Assembly: GCA_020628815.1 (NCBI GenBank)
Contig: JAHDEN010000018.1
Location: forward strand, 1 to 52,976
Length of the DNA: 52,976 nt
DNA from: Chloroflexota bacterium
GTDB taxonomy: Bacteria; Chloroflexota; Anaerolineae; Promineifilales; Promineifilaceae
Reading direction: 5' to 3'
In this document: positions 17,341 through 25,085 of the stretch, piece by piece
How the letters are laid out: every line of letters begins with the position of its first letter
Numbering within the stretch: the first letter of the stretch is position 1
Program-made: the position numbers and the translations under genes
Notes under the pieces: model-generated
What the model saw: only the letters and a program-made list of their open reading frames with translations
Database searches by the model: none
Told to the model about the DNA's origin: nothing

Positions 17341-18936
17341 ATGATTGCAGGTGAAGCATTAATAAAATTACTCGAAAAATACGAGGTAGACACGATTTTC
17401 GGCATCCCCGGCGTACACACGCTAAATGCCTATCGTGAATTCCCAACCAGCACAATTAAACATATTTCGGTGCGGCATGAACAGGGGGCTGGGTTTGCGG
17501 CCGATGGATACGCTCGTGCTACCGGCAAACCGGGTGTCTGCTTGATCATTTCTGGACCGGGGGTAACCAATATCACAACCCCGTTAGGGCAAGCTTGGGC
17601 TGATTCGATCCCGATGCTGGTGATCTCTAGCGATAATCCCACTAGTTCCCAAGGCAAAGGATATGGGCTGTTGCATGAAGTCACTGATTTAGCGGCCGTC
17701 ACAGCACCGTTGACCGCGTTCTCGGCTACAGCCAAAACTGCGGCCGAGATTCCGGAGCTAATCGCTAAAGCCTATGACTCATTTGCAACTCAGCGCCCTC
17801 GGCCGGTACACATCGTTATCCCAACAGACGTTTTAGCTGAAGAGGTGGCCGAAGAATGGGAAGCTGTGCTGCCCGGCAGTCGGCCGGGGCCAGATCAAGC
17901 TCTGGTTGAACAAGCGGCCGATTTGTTGATTGGGGCTCAAAATCCCCTGATCATTCTGGGTGGGGGTGCTTTAGACAGCGGCCAAGATGTGCAGGCTTTA
18001 GCCGAATGGCTTCCGGCGAAGATCATTAGCACCAATAACGGTAAGGGGATTGTGCCAGACGGTCATCCGCTGAATTTGGGGTCGATTGTGAGCCGTGCGG
18101 CCGGTCAAGATGCGGTGGCTGCGGCCGATGTGATTTTGGCGCTGGGGACTGAACTGGCTGAAACCGATAGCTATATTGAGCAATACGCCATCAGCGGCAA
18201 GATAATTCGAGTGGATATTGATGCGGAGCAATTTGAGCGGGAATACCCGACCGAGATCGGAATTTTGGCAGATGCGGCACAAACAGCAAATGGAATCTTA
18301 AACAGCGTAATTGCGCGTAGTCATAAGGGTGATTTTGAAACACAGGCGGAAGAGGTCGATCAATTAAAACAGCGGGCCCACTCTGAACTGGCTGATGGGG
18401 AAAAGGTCCATCAAAAACTTTTGTTGGCGATCCAGAAGGGAATGCCAAAAGAGGGGATTGGGATATCCGACATGTGTGGGATTGGGTATACCGGCACAGC
18501 GTTGTGGCAAGCCCCTGGTAAAAGACAGTGGCAGTATCCTGGTGGATTTTGCACGCTTGGGTGTGCTATGCCGATGGGAATCGGCGCAAAGCTAGGGTTG
18601 CCCGATGCACCGGTTTTGGTGATAGCGGGTGATGCAGGGTTCCAATTTACCGGCACCGAGTTGGCTACAGCTTATGAACAGCGGCTGGCTATCCCGATTG
18701 TTATTTGGAACAACGACGGACTGGGTGCAATTGAGGGGCATATGAACGAGATGAATGTGCCACTTTCGGCCGTTGATTATGGCGGTAGCAATCCGGATTT
18801 TGTGGCGTTGGCTAAAGCGTATCATTGTCACGGGGTGCGGCCTGAATCACTTGAGCAATTGACACAGGCGATTGAAGAGGCATTTAAATCTGATCGGCCG
18901 ACCATCATTGAAGTGTGGGATGGGTTTGATTGGTAA
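17341..18936 (+). CDS. ThDP-dependent decarboxylase (AruI-like, acetolactate-synthase fold)
   Basis: A 531-residue thiamine-diphosphate enzyme with the three-domain layout of the acetolactate synthase family. The N-terminal domain carries GIPGVHT and the catalytic glutamate in RHEQGAGFAADGYAR (Glu47). The middle domain is FAD/nucleotide-like (PLIILGGGA, residues about 195-325). The C-terminal ThDP/Mg site is GDAGFQFTGTE continuing to an IWNND motif. There is no regulatory acetolactate-synthase subunit next to it. The GIPGVHT start and the HEVTDL segment are closer to 5-guanidino-2-oxopentanoate decarboxylase (AruI) than to biosynthetic acetolactate synthase. It lies 128 bases after the aminotransferase, supporting a transamination-decarboxylation pair. 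No clear ribosome-binding site precedes the ATG. Confidence 0.8.
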   Translation: MIAGEALIKLLEKYEVDTIFGIPGVHTLNAYREFPTSTIKHISVRHEQGAGFAADGYARATGKPGVCLIISGPGVTNITTPLGQAWADSIPMLVISSDNPTSSQGKGYGLLHEVTDLAAVTAPLTAFSATAKTAAEIPELIAKAYDSFATQRPRPVHIVIPTDVLAEEVAEEWEAVLPGSRPGPDQALVEQAADLLIGAQNPLIILGGGALDSGQDVQALAEWLPAKIISTNNGKGIVPDGHPLNLGSIVSRAAGQDAVAAADVILALGTELAETDSYIEQYAISGKIIRVDIDAEQFEREYPTEIGILADAAQTANGILNSVIARSHKGDFETQAEEVDQLKQRAHSELADGEKVHQKLLLAIQKGMPKEGIGISDMCGIGYTGTALWQAPGKRQWQYPGGFCTLGCAMPMGIGAKLGLPDAPVLVIAGDAGFQFTGTELATAYEQRLAIPIVIWNNDGLGAIEGHMNEMNVPLSAVDYGGSNPDFVALAKAYHCHGVRPESLEQLTQAIEEAFKSDRPTIIEVWDGFDW

Positions 18937-18990
18937 ATCGGCTGGACTTTGTTTTGAAAACCCAGTGAGAACAATTTAAATAAGCAAAAA

Positions 18991-19087
18991 AGACCTGATC
19001 CTGCAGGATTAATCCTGCGGTTAAAATAAGAAACCCAATTTATTGGGCTATGGTTGCCATTTCAACCTGATTGATCAGGTTTTTTTG
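18991..19087 (+). repeat. Three-hairpin intergenic repeat, copy A (terminator-like end)
   Basis: Three successive palindromes: GCAGGATTAATCCTGC (19003-19018), CCCAAT-TT-ATTGGG (19034-19047), and AACCTGAT-TG-ATCAGGTT (19064-19081) followed by a T run. ACCTGAT at 18993-18999 could also pair with ATCAGGT of the last hairpin, giving an alternative closed structure. A second copy, with the same order of elements, is at 40481-40577. The last hairpin should terminate the decarboxylase transcript. The gene-free interval 18937-19227 otherwise contains only AT-rich sequence. Confidence 0.7.
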
Positions 19088-19227
19088 TTTGCTCAACACC
19101 GGCCGAGTATCAATTTCTTGTTTGATTTCTATATACCTAATCTTAGATGGATTGAATCTGATGATGCGGGGGAATAAACTCGATTTTCTTATTGCGAAAA
19201 ATTGCATTAACTAAATTGAGGAAAAAT

Positions 19228-20031
19228 ATGACCAAACTGAATCAGTCAATTGTGGGGCTAATGTGCGTTGTACTATTGGGACTTTTTGGATGCCAAACTG
19301 CAGAAACGGGGACCATCGAGCTACGGGCGAACGGTGAGGCGTTTGTGCGCGAAGGGTTTGTTTCAAAAGATGGTTGGCAAATTGATTTTGATCAGGTGTA
19401 TGTCAACTTGGTTGATATCACAGTGTTTCAAACAGAAGAACCTTATGATGCTGCCACTGGGGAACGGCCGACCGGGCATGAACTAGCGCTCTCGGGCGCG
19501 AGATGGATTGATTTAGCTGAAGGAGACGAGCAGGCTGATCCTATTTTAGTTGAGGCTTTAGACGGCCAACCGATTGGTCAGTTTAACGCGATTAGCTGGC
19601 AAATGGTTCCAGGGGCAGAGGGGCAAACGTTGCAACTGACCGGCACGGCCGAGAAAGATGGACAGGTCATCCAGTTTGAACTTACATCAGCAAAAGAATA
19701 TGCATATGTGTGCGGCGAATTTGTTGGTGATGAGCGCAAGGGGTTTGTGACTGCAGATGGCACGGCCGAATCTGAAATGACTTTCCACTTTGATCATGTT
19801 TTTGGGGATGTCGAAACCCCTCAAGATGATGCTTTAAATGTTGGCGCGATCGGTTTTGGTCCGCTTGCGGAGTTGGCTTCAACCGGTACCTTATCAATGA
19901 GCGTGACCGAGCTAGAGGCCCAATTGGCGGCCGATGACTTTGCCAAACTGGATAAATCGTTGCAGACCTTGGGCCATGTGGGTGAGGGGCATTGTTATGA
20001 ATCAACTGGTGGGTATACCGGGGATAAATAG
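19228..20031 (+). CDS. Lipoprotein of unknown function
   Basis: A 267-residue exported lipoprotein. The signal peptide is short and hydrophobic and ends in a lipobox (LLGLFGC). The mature part begins with GTIELRANGEAFVREGF and a QVYVNLVDITVFQ strand, and is beta-rich. It contains acidic loops, an HFDHVFGD segment that could bind metal, and two or three cysteines. The overall style recalls DUF4382-like cell-surface lipoproteins, but I do not recognise the family. The start at 19228 is chosen because GAGGA lies just upstream; a longer reading from 19192 would put a charged stretch ahead of the signal peptide. It is a single-gene unit with a strong terminator after it. Confidence 0.75.
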   Translation: MTKLNQSIVGLMCVVLLGLFGCQTAETGTIELRANGEAFVREGFVSKDGWQIDFDQVYVNLVDITVFQTEEPYDAATGERPTGHELALSGARWIDLAEGDEQADPILVEALDGQPIGQFNAISWQMVPGAEGQTLQLTGTAEKDGQVIQFELTSAKEYAYVCGEFVGDERKGFVTADGTAESEMTFHFDHVFGDVETPQDDALNVGAIGFGPLAELASTGTLSMSVTELEAQLAADDFAKLDKSLQTLGHVGEGHCYESTGGYTGDK

Positions 20032-20071
20032 CCCCTCTGTTCATTCAGAAATAATTTAGAGCCTGCCCCGC

Positions 20072-20114
20072 AAAGCCTCGTTGATTATGTTTATAGTCAA
20101 CGAGGCTTTTTTTA
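20072..20114 (+). terminator. Strong rho-independent terminator after the lipoprotein gene
   Basis: A perfect 13-base-pair stem, AAAGCCTCGTTGA (20072-20084) with TCAACGAGGCTTT (20097-20109), has a 12-base loop and is followed by more T residues. Confidence 0.9.
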
Positions 20115-20364
20115 TATCGGAGGATTTATCAAATTATTTGGACTTTCACTTACGTGCAGAACTTCGTTTTGCTAAAGCCAACGTGTTGGCACTGTTACTT
20201 CCCTTTTTCAAAATTAAAAAATTAGATAGAATCACCGCGCTATAAAACACTGTATTACTGATCTCATGGAGCTGTTGGGCCAAAGGAAATACTATCTGTC
20301 CTGTTGGTTTTGAGGATCAAGATTAGGATACAAAATCATGTGTAAAAGCTACTAGACGCGAACT
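20115..20364. other. Gene-free region upstream of the patatin gene
   Basis: No gene is seen here. It holds a palindrome, GCCAAC-GT-GTTGGC (20177-20190), which could be an operator, and AT-rich DNA that should include the promoter of the downstream gene. Confidence 0.4.
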
Positions 20365-22584
20365 ATGGACCCGAACGAGAAACCTGTTGCAAATATCGAC
20401 CTGCTACCATCTTGGATAAACGACTCAGATTTTTTAACAGATAAAGAAACTGTTGAGCTAGACATCGATGAATATCTCTTTAGGCAAGGGGATCAGTCGA
20501 AAGATTTTTATCTTGTTTTGGCTGGTGGCCTTGTTGTTAGTCGGGAAGATGAAGAGGGGAAATCGATAGATATCGACAAACTTTTTGCAGGAGACATCGT
20601 TGGTGAAATCGGGCTGCTTAGCGATCAGGTTCGTACCGCCAGTGTTAAAGCGATTGTCCCAACACGGGTTTTAAAAATTTCGGCCGAACAATATGCAGAG
20701 CTACAAAAAAACCAGCCAGATGTCACCAATCGTCTGTTAGAAAATAATTTTGAGCGCTGGCAGCGGCTCCAGCTGTCTGAATGTTTGTCAAACTTGTTTG
20801 GCGAAGTGAGTGCGGAAATGGTGCACGAACTTCAGGAAAAATTGAACTGGAAGAACTTGGCGGCGGGAGACATTTTGTGTCGGCAAAATGAAGTGGCGCA
20901 AAGCATGTATCTCATCATCAACGGCCGTATCCGGATCGATGTGACCGACCGTGAGGGGAATGTTAACACGGTGGGAGATGCAGGGGTAGGTGAAACAATC
21001 GGGGAGTACGGGCTTATCACCGATCAAACACGCTCTGCGACACTGGTTGCCGCCCGCGAAACAGTTGTTGCGGAAATGACCCGAGATCACTTCAATACGT
21101 TTTCTCAAGATTACCCACAAATTATTTCGTCAATCACCCGCATAATTGTCCAGCGGCAGCAACGGGCGATCGGGCATATCTCGGTTTCTGATCAGAACTC
21201 AAAGCTGATTGTTAGCGTTATTCCGGTTGATCCCAATTTGGAAATCACCTCATTTTTAGATCAGCTCAATGATCAAATGAATCGGTACGGCTCCTCTCTG
21301 TTTATCGATTCCGGTTTGGTGGATGAGACTTTGCGCTATCAAGGGATCGCACAGAGCAAAACAAACTCTTCTTTTGGCCCTCTTGTGAGCCAGTGGATGA
21401 CGAAGCAGGAAGCCGAGCATGATTATCTGATCTTGAAAACAGATTCTGATTGGAGCGAATGGACCCAGCGCTGTGTGCGTATGTCAGACCGGCTGGTCTT
21501 TGTCGGCCGCCAAGAGTCAGACCCAACGGGGCAAGTTTCTGTCCTTGAAAAAAATATTAACGCATTGGATTTGCCCATCCGCAAAGATTTGGTGTTTTGG
21601 CACCCGACTGAAACAGAAGACCCTGAAGGGAGCAGTGAGTGGCTAGATAACCGGCCGAATGTAGGGCAACATCATCATTTGCGCGACAAAGACGCAAACC
21701 ATTTTTCCCGATTAGCGCGCTCGTTAACGGGCAAAAGCATCGGCATAGTGTTTAGCGGTGGCGGTGCACGGGGGTATGTTCAGCTGGGGGTTTTGCAAGC
21801 GATGACCGAATTAGGGATCCCAATCGATTATATCGGCGGTACAAGTTTTGGCGGGATTATGGCCTCAATCCCCGCCCGGGAAAAAGACCATATTTGGGTT
21901 GCCCCTTATTGCGATAAATTTAGCAATCCAAAATTTACCCAAGACCGCACAATTCCCATGGTGGCGCTCAATAAGTCGGCCGGATTGGTTAAGCTGTTGA
22001 AATCGCTGTGCGGAGACCTGCGGATCGAAGATACATGGATTCCTTTTTTTACAACCGCTTCAAACATCTCGACGGCCGATTCTGTGGTTATAGACTCGGG
22101 TCCTTTATGGCTGGCGTTGCGTAAAACAATCGCCATTCCGGGCATCTACTCACCCATTGTCGAAGACGGCCATGTGTTTGTTGATGGGGGCGTCATGAAC
22201 AATTTTCCGTTAAATATTATGGCAGAAAGGCTCCAATCTTCTCGGATAATCGGGGTGAGCATTTCCCCGCTGGAAGGGAAAAAACGGAGCTACGATTTAG
22301 GTCAAAGTGTTTCTGGCTGGGGCTTGCTTTGGAACCGGATCAATCCATTTTCTAAAACCAAGCGGGTCCCGAGTTTGGGCTACGTGCTGTTGCGCACCAT
22401 GGAAGTGAACAGCCTGCAGTTGAGTCGCAAGAATCTTGATCTGGTCGATCTGTTTTTAGCCATTAACCCGAAAATGTTTGGCTTTTTAGACTTTGGCAAA
22501 TACAAAGACATCATCGAGTTCGGCTATACAGCCTCACTCGATGAGTTGCGTAAATGGAAAGCGACGCAGCCTGATCTCAATTAG
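20365..22584 (+). CDS. cNMP-binding patatin-like phospholipase (NTE-type)
   Basis: A 739-residue protein with two cyclic-nucleotide-binding-like domains (about 25-130 and 150-265), each with an RQGD/RQNE-type turn and a GE(I/Y)GL(L/I) segment. A linker ending in HHHLRDKDA resembles neuropathy-target-esterase proteins. The C-terminal patatin domain has the oxyanion motif SGGGARG (about 462-470), the nucleophile motif GTSFGG (serine about 494) and the catalytic aspartate in DGG (about 606). It is expected to be a serine esterase/lysophospholipase whose activity may respond to a bound nucleotide. Whether cNMP is really bound is not certain. The stop codon overlaps by 4 bases the end of the convergent SGNH hydrolase gene. 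Confidence 0.88.
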   Translation: MDPNEKPVANIDLLPSWINDSDFLTDKETVELDIDEYLFRQGDQSKDFYLVLAGGLVVSREDEEGKSIDIDKLFAGDIVGEIGLLSDQVRTASVKAIVPTRVLKISAEQYAELQKNQPDVTNRLLENNFERWQRLQLSECLSNLFGEVSAEMVHELQEKLNWKNLAAGDILCRQNEVAQSMYLIINGRIRIDVTDREGNVNTVGDAGVGETIGEYGLITDQTRSATLVAARETVVAEMTRDHFNTFSQDYPQIISSITRIIVQRQQRAIGHISVSDQNSKLIVSVIPVDPNLEITSFLDQLNDQMNRYGSSLFIDSGLVDETLRYQGIAQSKTNSSFGPLVSQWMTKQEAEHDYLILKTDSDWSEWTQRCVRMSDRLVFVGRQESDPTGQVSVLEKNINALDLPIRKDLVFWHPTETEDPEGSSEWLDNRPNVGQHHHLRDKDANHFSRLARSLTGKSIGIVFSGGGARGYVQLGVLQAMTELGIPIDYIGGTSFGGIMASIPAREKDHIWVAPYCDKFSNPKFTQDRTIPMVALNKSAGLVKLLKSLCGDLRIEDTWIPFFTTASNISTADSVVIDSGPLWLALRKTIAIPGIYSPIVEDGHVFVDGGVMNNFPLNIMAERLQSSRIIGVSISPLEGKKRSYDLGQSVSGWGLLWNRINPFSKTKRVPSLGYVLLRTMEVNSLQLSRKNLDLVDLFLAINPKMFGFLDFGKYKDIIEFGYTASLDELRKWKATQPDLN

Positions 22585-23444
22585 CGAACAACGGGCAAGT
22601 AAATCGAGCTAGTCAACACAACCGCCTCTTTGGTCAACGCCTCTTCTAGTCCGGTACTAAATACAGTATTTAAGTAGATGGCGTACCCTTCGCCGTTGAG
22701 ATGAATGCAATCTTGAACATATTGCACATCGCTCCATGTGGTGATGTCTGGATTGCCTGGGGTGCTTTGCAAACTGCCATAGGTGTTGATCGCCTCAACT
22801 GCTGTAAATTCACCTGCTAATTCGGTAATCGCATCTTGTAGCAAAATTTGATACGGGTTTGAAACGGCCGGATCTGTGCTGCCAAAGACAAACGTGAGCA
22901 GTTGGGGACACCTGATCTCATCGACGGCCGGGTTTAAAATGTCGTAACCACCAATGATGATAACAACGTCTGCCCGTATAGCTTTGACTTCGCTGATAAC
23001 GGTACGCAGGTTGATTTTGATTTGATCATAGACGGCCGTATTTGGCCCGCCTGCAAATCCAGCTAAAAGATCATTTCCTCCCAGCGTGAAAAACAAGACC
23101 GGGCTCGGGAGTGGGTCGTTGGCGATGGCAGTTTTGAGGGTTGTAAACCGGCCGCTACAGCTGGGGGTACACGGGTCGTCAGTTGCCCATCCGGCCGCTG
23201 TTGAGCCACTTTCTGCATATGAAATCAGGTTAATCGAGTCGGTTAAGTTTCGATCTTCCAGAGCTTGTTCAAATGATCCATACGTATCGGACATCTGTGC
23301 CGTCCAAGAGTCTCCGATAAGGTATAAACTGCGGGTGGGGTCAGTTTGGGCCACTGCTGGCGTGCTCGAAATAGTTCCGAACAGAATGGCTCCAAAGAGC
23401 ACGCATAAAAACGAAAGTTGTTTTAAGGTCTTAGATTTGATCAT
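22581..23444 (-). CDS. Secreted SGNH/GDSL hydrolase
   Basis: A 287-residue exported esterase-like protein. A Sec signal peptide covers about 1-32 (ending STPAVAQ). The SGNH blocks are visible: the nucleophile serine in YLIGDSW, the glycine in a GSTAAGW stretch, GGNDLL for the asparagine, and the catalytic histidine in DCIHLNGEGY. The substrate could be an acetylated sugar, a lipid or another ester outside the cell. The protein ends in SSIYLPVVR, the same Tyr-Leu-Pro tail seen on three other secreted proteins in this window. The start is supported by an AGGAAAT just upstream of the ATG. It converges on and overlaps the patatin gene by 4 bases. Confidence 0.85.
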   Translation of the reverse strand: MIKSKTLKQLSFLCVLFGAILFGTISSTPAVAQTDPTRSLYLIGDSWTAQMSDTYGSFEQALEDRNLTDSINLISYAESGSTAAGWATDDPCTPSCSGRFTTLKTAIANDPLPSPVLFFTLGGNDLLAGFAGGPNTAVYDQIKINLRTVISEVKAIRADVVIIIGGYDILNPAVDEIRCPQLLTFVFGSTDPAVSNPYQILLQDAITELAGEFTAVEAINTYGSLQSTPGNPDITTWSDVQYVQDCIHLNGEGYAIYLNTVFSTGLEEALTKEAVVLTSSIYLPVVR

Positions 23445-23555
23445 ATGATTTCCTGTTTTCTAGTGTTTCGTCTGCGAGGGTGTGATGGATCAGAAACACA
23501 AAGAAGCTTGTTGGGACACAACGTTTTAGAAAAGTTTACCTACGCTGGGTTAAAC

Positions 23556-23585
23556 GTCACTCCCGCGTAGGCGGGAGTCTAGGGA
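23556..23585 (+). repeat. REP-like hairpin, copy 1
   Basis: GTCACTCCCGCGTAGGCGGG is the core. ACTCCCGC (23559-23566) pairs perfectly with GCGGGAGT (23571-23578) across a GTAG loop. It matches the inverted copy at 23944-23972 at most positions, with paired changes in the stem. Confidence 0.7.
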
Positions 23586-23645
23586 TTTTTGCCCCAACTA
23601 TTGTATTTACCCGCGTCTTCTAGGTTAGGCAAGTCGCAAAATATT

Positions 23646-23810
23646 GCCAATCCGGGGCGAGCCATTCGGTAAAATTGATTTTAAAATCCAAGTTTCTCCC
23701 CGAATGACTAGCCGCTACGGTTGAATTCGCACCGGAGGGGCTAGTCATCGTTAGGCGAAGATGCCAATCTCCGATTGGCGTGTAAGCCTAGGGACGATGG
23801 CTCGCCCTGG
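23646..23810. repeat. Cloverleaf-like nested palindrome block (possible structured RNA or small mobile element)
   Basis: The outer arms GGGCGAGCCAT (23655-23665) and ATGGCTCGCCC (23797-23807) are an 11-base inverted repeat. Inside are ATGACTAGCC (23704-23713) with GGCTAGTCAT (23739-23748), TAGGC (23752-23756) with GCCTA (23786-23790), and GCCAATC (23763-23769) with GATTGGC (23773-23779). A competing pair is CATTCGG (23663-23669) with CCGAATG (23700-23706). The block is non-coding; its nature is unknown. Confidence 0.6.
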
Positions 23811-23943
23811 CATGGAAAATTTTAAGGTCAAGGGGCTCAATTCTTTTGTGCTCAATTGCAATAGCTGGAACGGATGGTGTAGGGAGAGCCAAACAGAATG
23901 GCTTTAAGTACCTTCACGGGAGGAATTGATGAATAAATTGAGC

Positions 23944-23972
23944 GTGGATTCCTGCCTTCGCAGGAATGACAA
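23944..23972 (-). repeat. REP-like hairpin, copy 2 (inverted)
   Basis: ATTCCTGC (23948-23955) pairs perfectly with GCAGGAAT (23960-23967) across CTTC. Read on the minus strand it matches copy 1 as GTCAYTCCYGCGWAGGC, with stem positions changed in pairs. Confidence 0.7.
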
Positions 23973-24085
23973 TTTCACAGAAATTATTTATTTGTATCGA
24001 ATATTGAGCCCAAGAAGATGGTGCAGTGTTGGGTGAAATGCTGAGGGGGAAAGTTGGCGCTGTGCTCTTGGGATTGAGCTTTGAA

Positions 24086-24997
24086 TTAACCGGTTATTTT
24101 GAATGCCTTCTGCATTTGGTCTAGCCCATCTTGCAGCGACAATGTTGGCTCCCAGCCAACAAGCTGTTTACTGCGAGCGATATCAGCCATTTGGACCGGT
24201 GCTTCACCCGGCCGGCTGGGTAACGCGCCGATTAGCGGTTTACCTTTGCTTTGTGTTAGCTCAAAAATTTTTTCGACCATGTTTGCCACGCTGTGACAGG
24301 TTCCTGACCCTAACTCAACCGTATCGCCCGGCGTTAATTGGTCACTTTCATGGATGGCTTGGAAGCCTGCCACTACGTCTTCCACATGGATCCAATCTCT
24401 TTTTTGCGTTCCGCTGGTCATCGGGAAATCTTCATGCTTTAGCGCCGCAAGCATGGCGGCCGGAACGATGGCCCGGTTTGGCTGCCACGGGCCGTAGGCT
24501 TGAAAAATCATCCCGCCGAAAATCGGGTATTGGCGCGTGCGGGCATACATCTCACAAAAATGCCAGCCAGCCAGTTTGCTCGCGGCGTAGGGGTTCATCT
24601 TTGTTAGTTCGCCCGGGGTACGCGCTACAATCAGTTTTTTTGTTGTGTAGCTCTTTTCAAAGCAGGCTTCTACAAGGTTGATCATCCCATCTACGTTGTG
24701 GCGCACCGCTTTATGTGGGGGCAAAAATGGATCGGTTGAGCCGACGGCCGCTAGGTGAATGACAACGTCAGGCGCTGCATCTTTAAGGGCACGCTTAACT
24801 AAGCTGGCTGTACGCAGATCGGCAAACACGAGATCAACTTGTTCACGCAGGGTGTTGAGCGGGGGTGGCAAAGGGGTCCCCATACCATATGGTTCGCGAA
24901 CCAGCAGGCAAACTTCATGCTGACCTTCAGCAAGAAGTCGGTTTACCAGATTTTTCCCGATAAAACCGGTTCCACCGGTAATAAGCACACGCGACAT
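24086..24997 (-). CDS. NAD-dependent epimerase/dehydratase (extended SDR), nucleotide-sugar type
   Basis: A 303-residue extended short-chain dehydrogenase. The nucleotide-binding GGTGFIG is at the N-terminus, followed by the VIHLAA motif and the catalytic Tyr/Lys in NPYAASK. The GRP-like tail is GSGTCHSVANMV and later a WEPT segment, typical of nucleotide-sugar epimerases and reductases. Lying 88 bases downstream of a glucose-1-phosphate cytidylyltransferase gene, and near a CDP-glucose 4,6-dehydratase gene, it is a good candidate for a CDP-4-keto-6-deoxyhexose reductase or epimerase (RfbJ/abequose-synthase-like). That role is inferred from context only. The ATG at 24997 has no ribosome-binding site but lies 6 bases after a TACAAT box. 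Confidence 0.82.
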   Translation of the reverse strand: MSRVLITGGTGFIGKNLVNRLLAEGQHEVCLLVREPYGMGTPLPPPLNTLREQVDLVFADLRTASLVKRALKDAAPDVVIHLAAVGSTDPFLPPHKAVRHNVDGMINLVEACFEKSYTTKKLIVARTPGELTKMNPYAASKLAGWHFCEMYARTRQYPIFGGMIFQAYGPWQPNRAIVPAAMLAALKHEDFPMTSGTQKRDWIHVEDVVAGFQAIHESDQLTPGDTVELGSGTCHSVANMVEKIFELTQSKGKPLIGALPSRPGEAPVQMADIARSKQLVGWEPTLSLQDGLDQMQKAFKITG

Positions 24998-25003
24998 AAA
25001 AGT

Positions 25004-25009
25004 ATTGTA
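25004..25009 (-). promoter_or_regulatory. -10-like TACAAT, 6 bases before the SDR start
   Basis: On the minus strand TACAAT is followed by ACTTTT and the ATG at 24997. This is the same 6-base spacing as before the genes at 7012 and 14361, consistent with a leaderless transcript. Confidence 0.45.
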
Positions 25010-25085
25010 TCAAAGAAAATAAGGAGTGATGCGAGTTGGCCGAATACATTATCTCCTCATCACTAAGTTTAATTGTTCAGACGGT

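Larger units (their letters stand above)
23445..24085. other. 640-bp gene-free region rich in palindromes
   Basis: No convincing gene is seen on either strand. It contains an REP-like hairpin at 23556-23585, a cloverleaf-like palindromic block at 23646-23810 and a second REP-like hairpin in inverted orientation at 23944-23972. The outer 110 bases on each side hold nothing recognisable beyond the promoter of the hydrolase gene. Confidence 0.7.

Noticed and set aside
23646-23810. Cloverleaf-like block as a tRNA gene
   Set aside because: It lacks the TTC-loop sequence and the seven-base acceptor spacing of tRNAs; the arms are too long and too far apart.
24103-24681. Rightward 192-codon frame opposite the SDR gene
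   Set aside because: Antisense to a complete SDR with catalytic motifs; the translation has no domain and an odd composition.
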